DNA of 20,000 nucleotides from Cristatella mucedo (taxonomy: Eukaryota; Bryozoa; Phylactolaemata; Cristatellidae), in NCBI GenBank assembly GCA_009760855.2, contig WPIO01000027.1, positions 2,305,001 to 2,325,000 of the forward strand, written 5' to 3'. The notes beneath the pieces were generated by a model. The model was given only the letters and a program-made list of their open reading frames with translations, did not search any database and was not told the origin of the DNA. Position numbers and translations under genes: made by a program. Positions within the stretch are counted from its first letter, which is position 1. Each line of letters starts with the position of its first letter. Positions 17,961 through 20,000 of this stretch are shown in pieces.

Positions 17961-18480
17961 AGCTCAACTGCTCTCCTGACTCTGCTATGCTTGTCACCTT
18001 CTCTTTGTTGAGTGAAATGAAGTCTGTTGGCTACCGAATGCTTACCGAAAGCTGCTTAGGCTGTGAGTGGGTATGCAGAACTCTCCTGTGTAAAGCTCAC
18101 ACAGTCTTTATGGCACTCTGGAGTTACAGGCATAGGTACACGACATAGCATTGCACGGTTTCCAAAGCATTTGAGGTTGGATTGGGGGCAACAATGAAAA
18201 CCTTGATTCAGAAGAGCAGAGGACACGATGCGATGCGTGCCAAGCCTGATTGGAGAGTAGTTATGATAGGCCCGCAAAAAACAAGGAAGGACAGGCTGAC
18301 CAGTGAGTGGCAGAACATTGAAGTCAATCTGCTCATTGCTTCGGAGCTAGTACAGATTGGTGAGAAGCTGCTCCATGCAGCAGCTTGGCTGTAGGTTTTC
18401 TGCTGCTAGCAGCAGCTGACTGACAGCTACTGGCTGGCTCTTTGGCTGTCGGTTGGACTTGAGTGACTAAACATGCTGCT
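17961..18480. other. Unassigned region
   Basis: It may start with eroded 3' untranslated sequence of the LINE, but the diagnostic CCTAGAAAGAG end is absent. Otherwise only short frames on both strands and no recognised feature. Confidence 0.45.
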
Positions 18481-19107
18481 GCAAGGATCCTCGGGCTCCT
18501 AGTTTCTCGAGCTGTTTAACAGAGGAGGAGGAGGAGCACTATTTTTGCCGTCTTCGGCAGCCAGCCAGGCAATCAGCGGAAGCCGCCAAATGCCCAAGAT
18601 CGCTGTCCCATCGCGTACCTGTGCCTTGCCGGTGGGCCGACCGGCCGACCGACTTCTCAAGTTGAGCCAGAGGCCCGCTGACAACTGGCTGGCTGCTCAC
18701 TCTTGCACCGACTTGCACCACTTCTCTCGGGGCGTGCCCTTCCACCGGCAAGGAGACTCTCCTGTCGTCTGCCGAGTGCTATCGCTGGCTCACTAGCGGC
18801 ATGCGCCAAGTGACCCTTCACACGGCTGCTGTTTATCCACCGAGCATTGGGACTTGCCCTTCTGCAGCGCCGACTGCAGCAGCTGCTGCTGCTGCAGACG
18901 CCGTCTGTTGCTATGGCGGGAGGTCTGACATGACCGTGACGGCCACCTGCAATGTCAGCGCAGTCCATCGCATCCGGCAGCTTTATTATGGATCCGTGCG
19001 AGTGCGTGCAGGTGCACACTCGCTACAGCAGGCGCAAGAAGGCTCGAAGGGCAGCTAGCTTTCGGTCATCTATTACTTTCTTCCATCGTCGGCTTCTGGA
19101 CATGCTC
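18481..19107. other. GC-rich region open on both strands, product not recognised
   Basis: Frames of 60-120 codons overlap on both strands (18545-18796 and 18801-19058 plus; 18499-18751 and 18657-19019 minus). A short GCA/CTG-rich segment lies at about 18864-18905. The minus strand carries a pyrimidine run CTCCTCCTCCTCCTCTG at about 18520-18538. GC-rich composition reduces stop codons by itself. Without a motif or consistent splice sites I do not call a gene. Confidence 0.45.
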
Positions 19108-19109
19108 AT

Positions 19110-19275
19110 GTCGTTAAATCTGTACTGATCGAGCAACAACCTCACTCGTATAGCAGCAGACGAGCACTGACGGCTATCACCAGAGCTTTTTTTGGGGGGG
19201 GGAATACAAGATAACCCACAGCAAAACTCGAACCCACGACTCGGCAGTCACTCCGAGCATCAGATTCCCGTGGAG
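19110..19275 (-). mobile_element. tRNA-derived SINE, copy 4, diverged (minus strand)
   Basis: On the minus strand CACGGGAATCTGATGCTCGG, then ACTGCCGAGTCGTGGGTTCG (B box GGGTTCGAGT at about 19217-19226) aligns with the head of copy 2. The body GGTGATAGCCGTCAGTGCTC and GTCTGCTGCTATACGAGTGA aligns with the family body, and the tail reads GGTTG-TTGCTCGAT-CAG. A homopolymer of 11 C (G on the plus strand, 19192-19202) next to a T run on the plus strand interrupts the body. The tail hairpin is weaker than in copies 1-3. Confidence 0.7.
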
Positions 19276-20000
19276 CACAGAACCCCAGCTCCGACCGGCC
19301 GTGTAGGATACCGGTGCTCGAATGCCTCGTGGATGCTGGGTAAATTAACTGCAACCCAGACTTGTGCCTGACTCTCCCGATGAACTGCATCCAGCAGTTG
19401 TCTTCCTGCAGCCTTCCTTTCGCAGCAAGCGAGCACCTCTGCAAGGATTGCCGACAGGATTGGCACGGCGGACTGCTTTTCATCTGCTTATGTCCGATAG
19501 GCACTCACCGCGAGTGCAAATCCTGACCTCGAGTTTCGCTACAGGTATATCCTTGCATAGGTCTTTGCACGAGTGCAACATTGGCTGTGAGGTGCCACCT
19601 GCTCGTCTGGTAAGTTGAGTGGGCAGCGGGCAGTGGCCGGCAGTGAGTTTAGCTAGTCAGGCACTCGGCCTGATAGCAGCAACTATCGCAGGCACAGACA
19701 CTCCGAGGCCAGACAGCTGTCATGTCGCTGCTGCTGCTGCTGCTACTGCTGCTGCTGCCACCAGTGCAGTTGCTGTCGCTGACGCACTACCACCACTGCA
19801 GCTTCTGACGAACCGCGTTTGCTCATCTGAAGTGCAATAGACTAATTGGTCTTTGAAAGCAACTTTTCCGGCATGAACGTACCAAGTAAGACCACCATTG
19901 AAAGTCGGTTGAGTAGTCTGGAACCTACCCTGGTTCGTCCTGTGTGTAAGGTATTCAAAAAAGGTAAGGTGCTTGAAATTTAACTAGGTCACGGTAGTGT
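19276..20000. other. Unassigned region with a short CTG repeat
   Basis: An interrupted (GCT/CTG)n stretch lies at about 19726-19759 and encodes polyalanine in one plus frame (19619-19840). Overlapping frames on both strands (19142-19504 minus, 19364-19618 plus) have no recognisable domain. I see nothing else. Confidence 0.5.

Overview
This window looks like non-coding or gene-poor nuclear DNA from an animal, most likely an invertebrate; I cannot name the species. No bacterial operon, rRNA, CRISPR array, phage or other prokaryotic feature is visible. The longest uninterrupted open frames come from microsatellites. What can be supported is dense with short tandem repeats and decayed retroelements, the usual make-up of animal introns and intergenic DNA.

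Layout. About 186-835 is a CT-rich low-complexity block with two pure (CT)n arrays. About 1139-2440 is a retroelement cluster: a tRNA-derived SINE (minus), a LINE 3' end (plus) and a longer decayed LINE (minus) whose reverse-transcriptase motifs can still be read. Another LINE 3' end lies at about 3195-3355. At 4003-5030 two SINEs of one family, in opposite orientation, flank a compound (AG)n/(ACAG)n/(GACG)n microsatellite of about 430 bp. About 5640-5862 is a CAG/GCA-rich stretch. LINE 3' ends recur at about 7110-7258 and 13405-13637, and a SINE-LINE hybrid lies at about 7915-8078. A perfect 43-bp tandem duplication sits at 15928-16013 and a (TA)n array at 16665-16718. A second decayed LINE (plus) with a YVDD box spans about 16880-17960. 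A fourth SINE copy lies at about 19110-19275.

How the parts relate. The LINE copies share a 3' end (a core resembling GTGCCTAGAAAGAGATT, a small hairpin, then GGGCGCTATACAA and often TTA repeats). The hybrid at 7915-8078 joins the same 3' end to a tRNA-like head, the arrangement expected of a SINE mobilised by its partner LINE. The other four SINE copies have a different tail, which in three of them contains a conserved GGCTG-N6-CAGC(C/T) hairpin.

Host genes. I recognise no host protein. Several short open stretches bounded by plausible splice sites are listed as low-confidence candidate exons. The most coherent is a small plus-strand model at 12451-12961: TATA box, initiator 32 bp downstream, ATG in good context, and a possible 36-bp intron that joins two frames. 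A competing minus-strand exon overlaps it. None of these is supported by homology I can recall.
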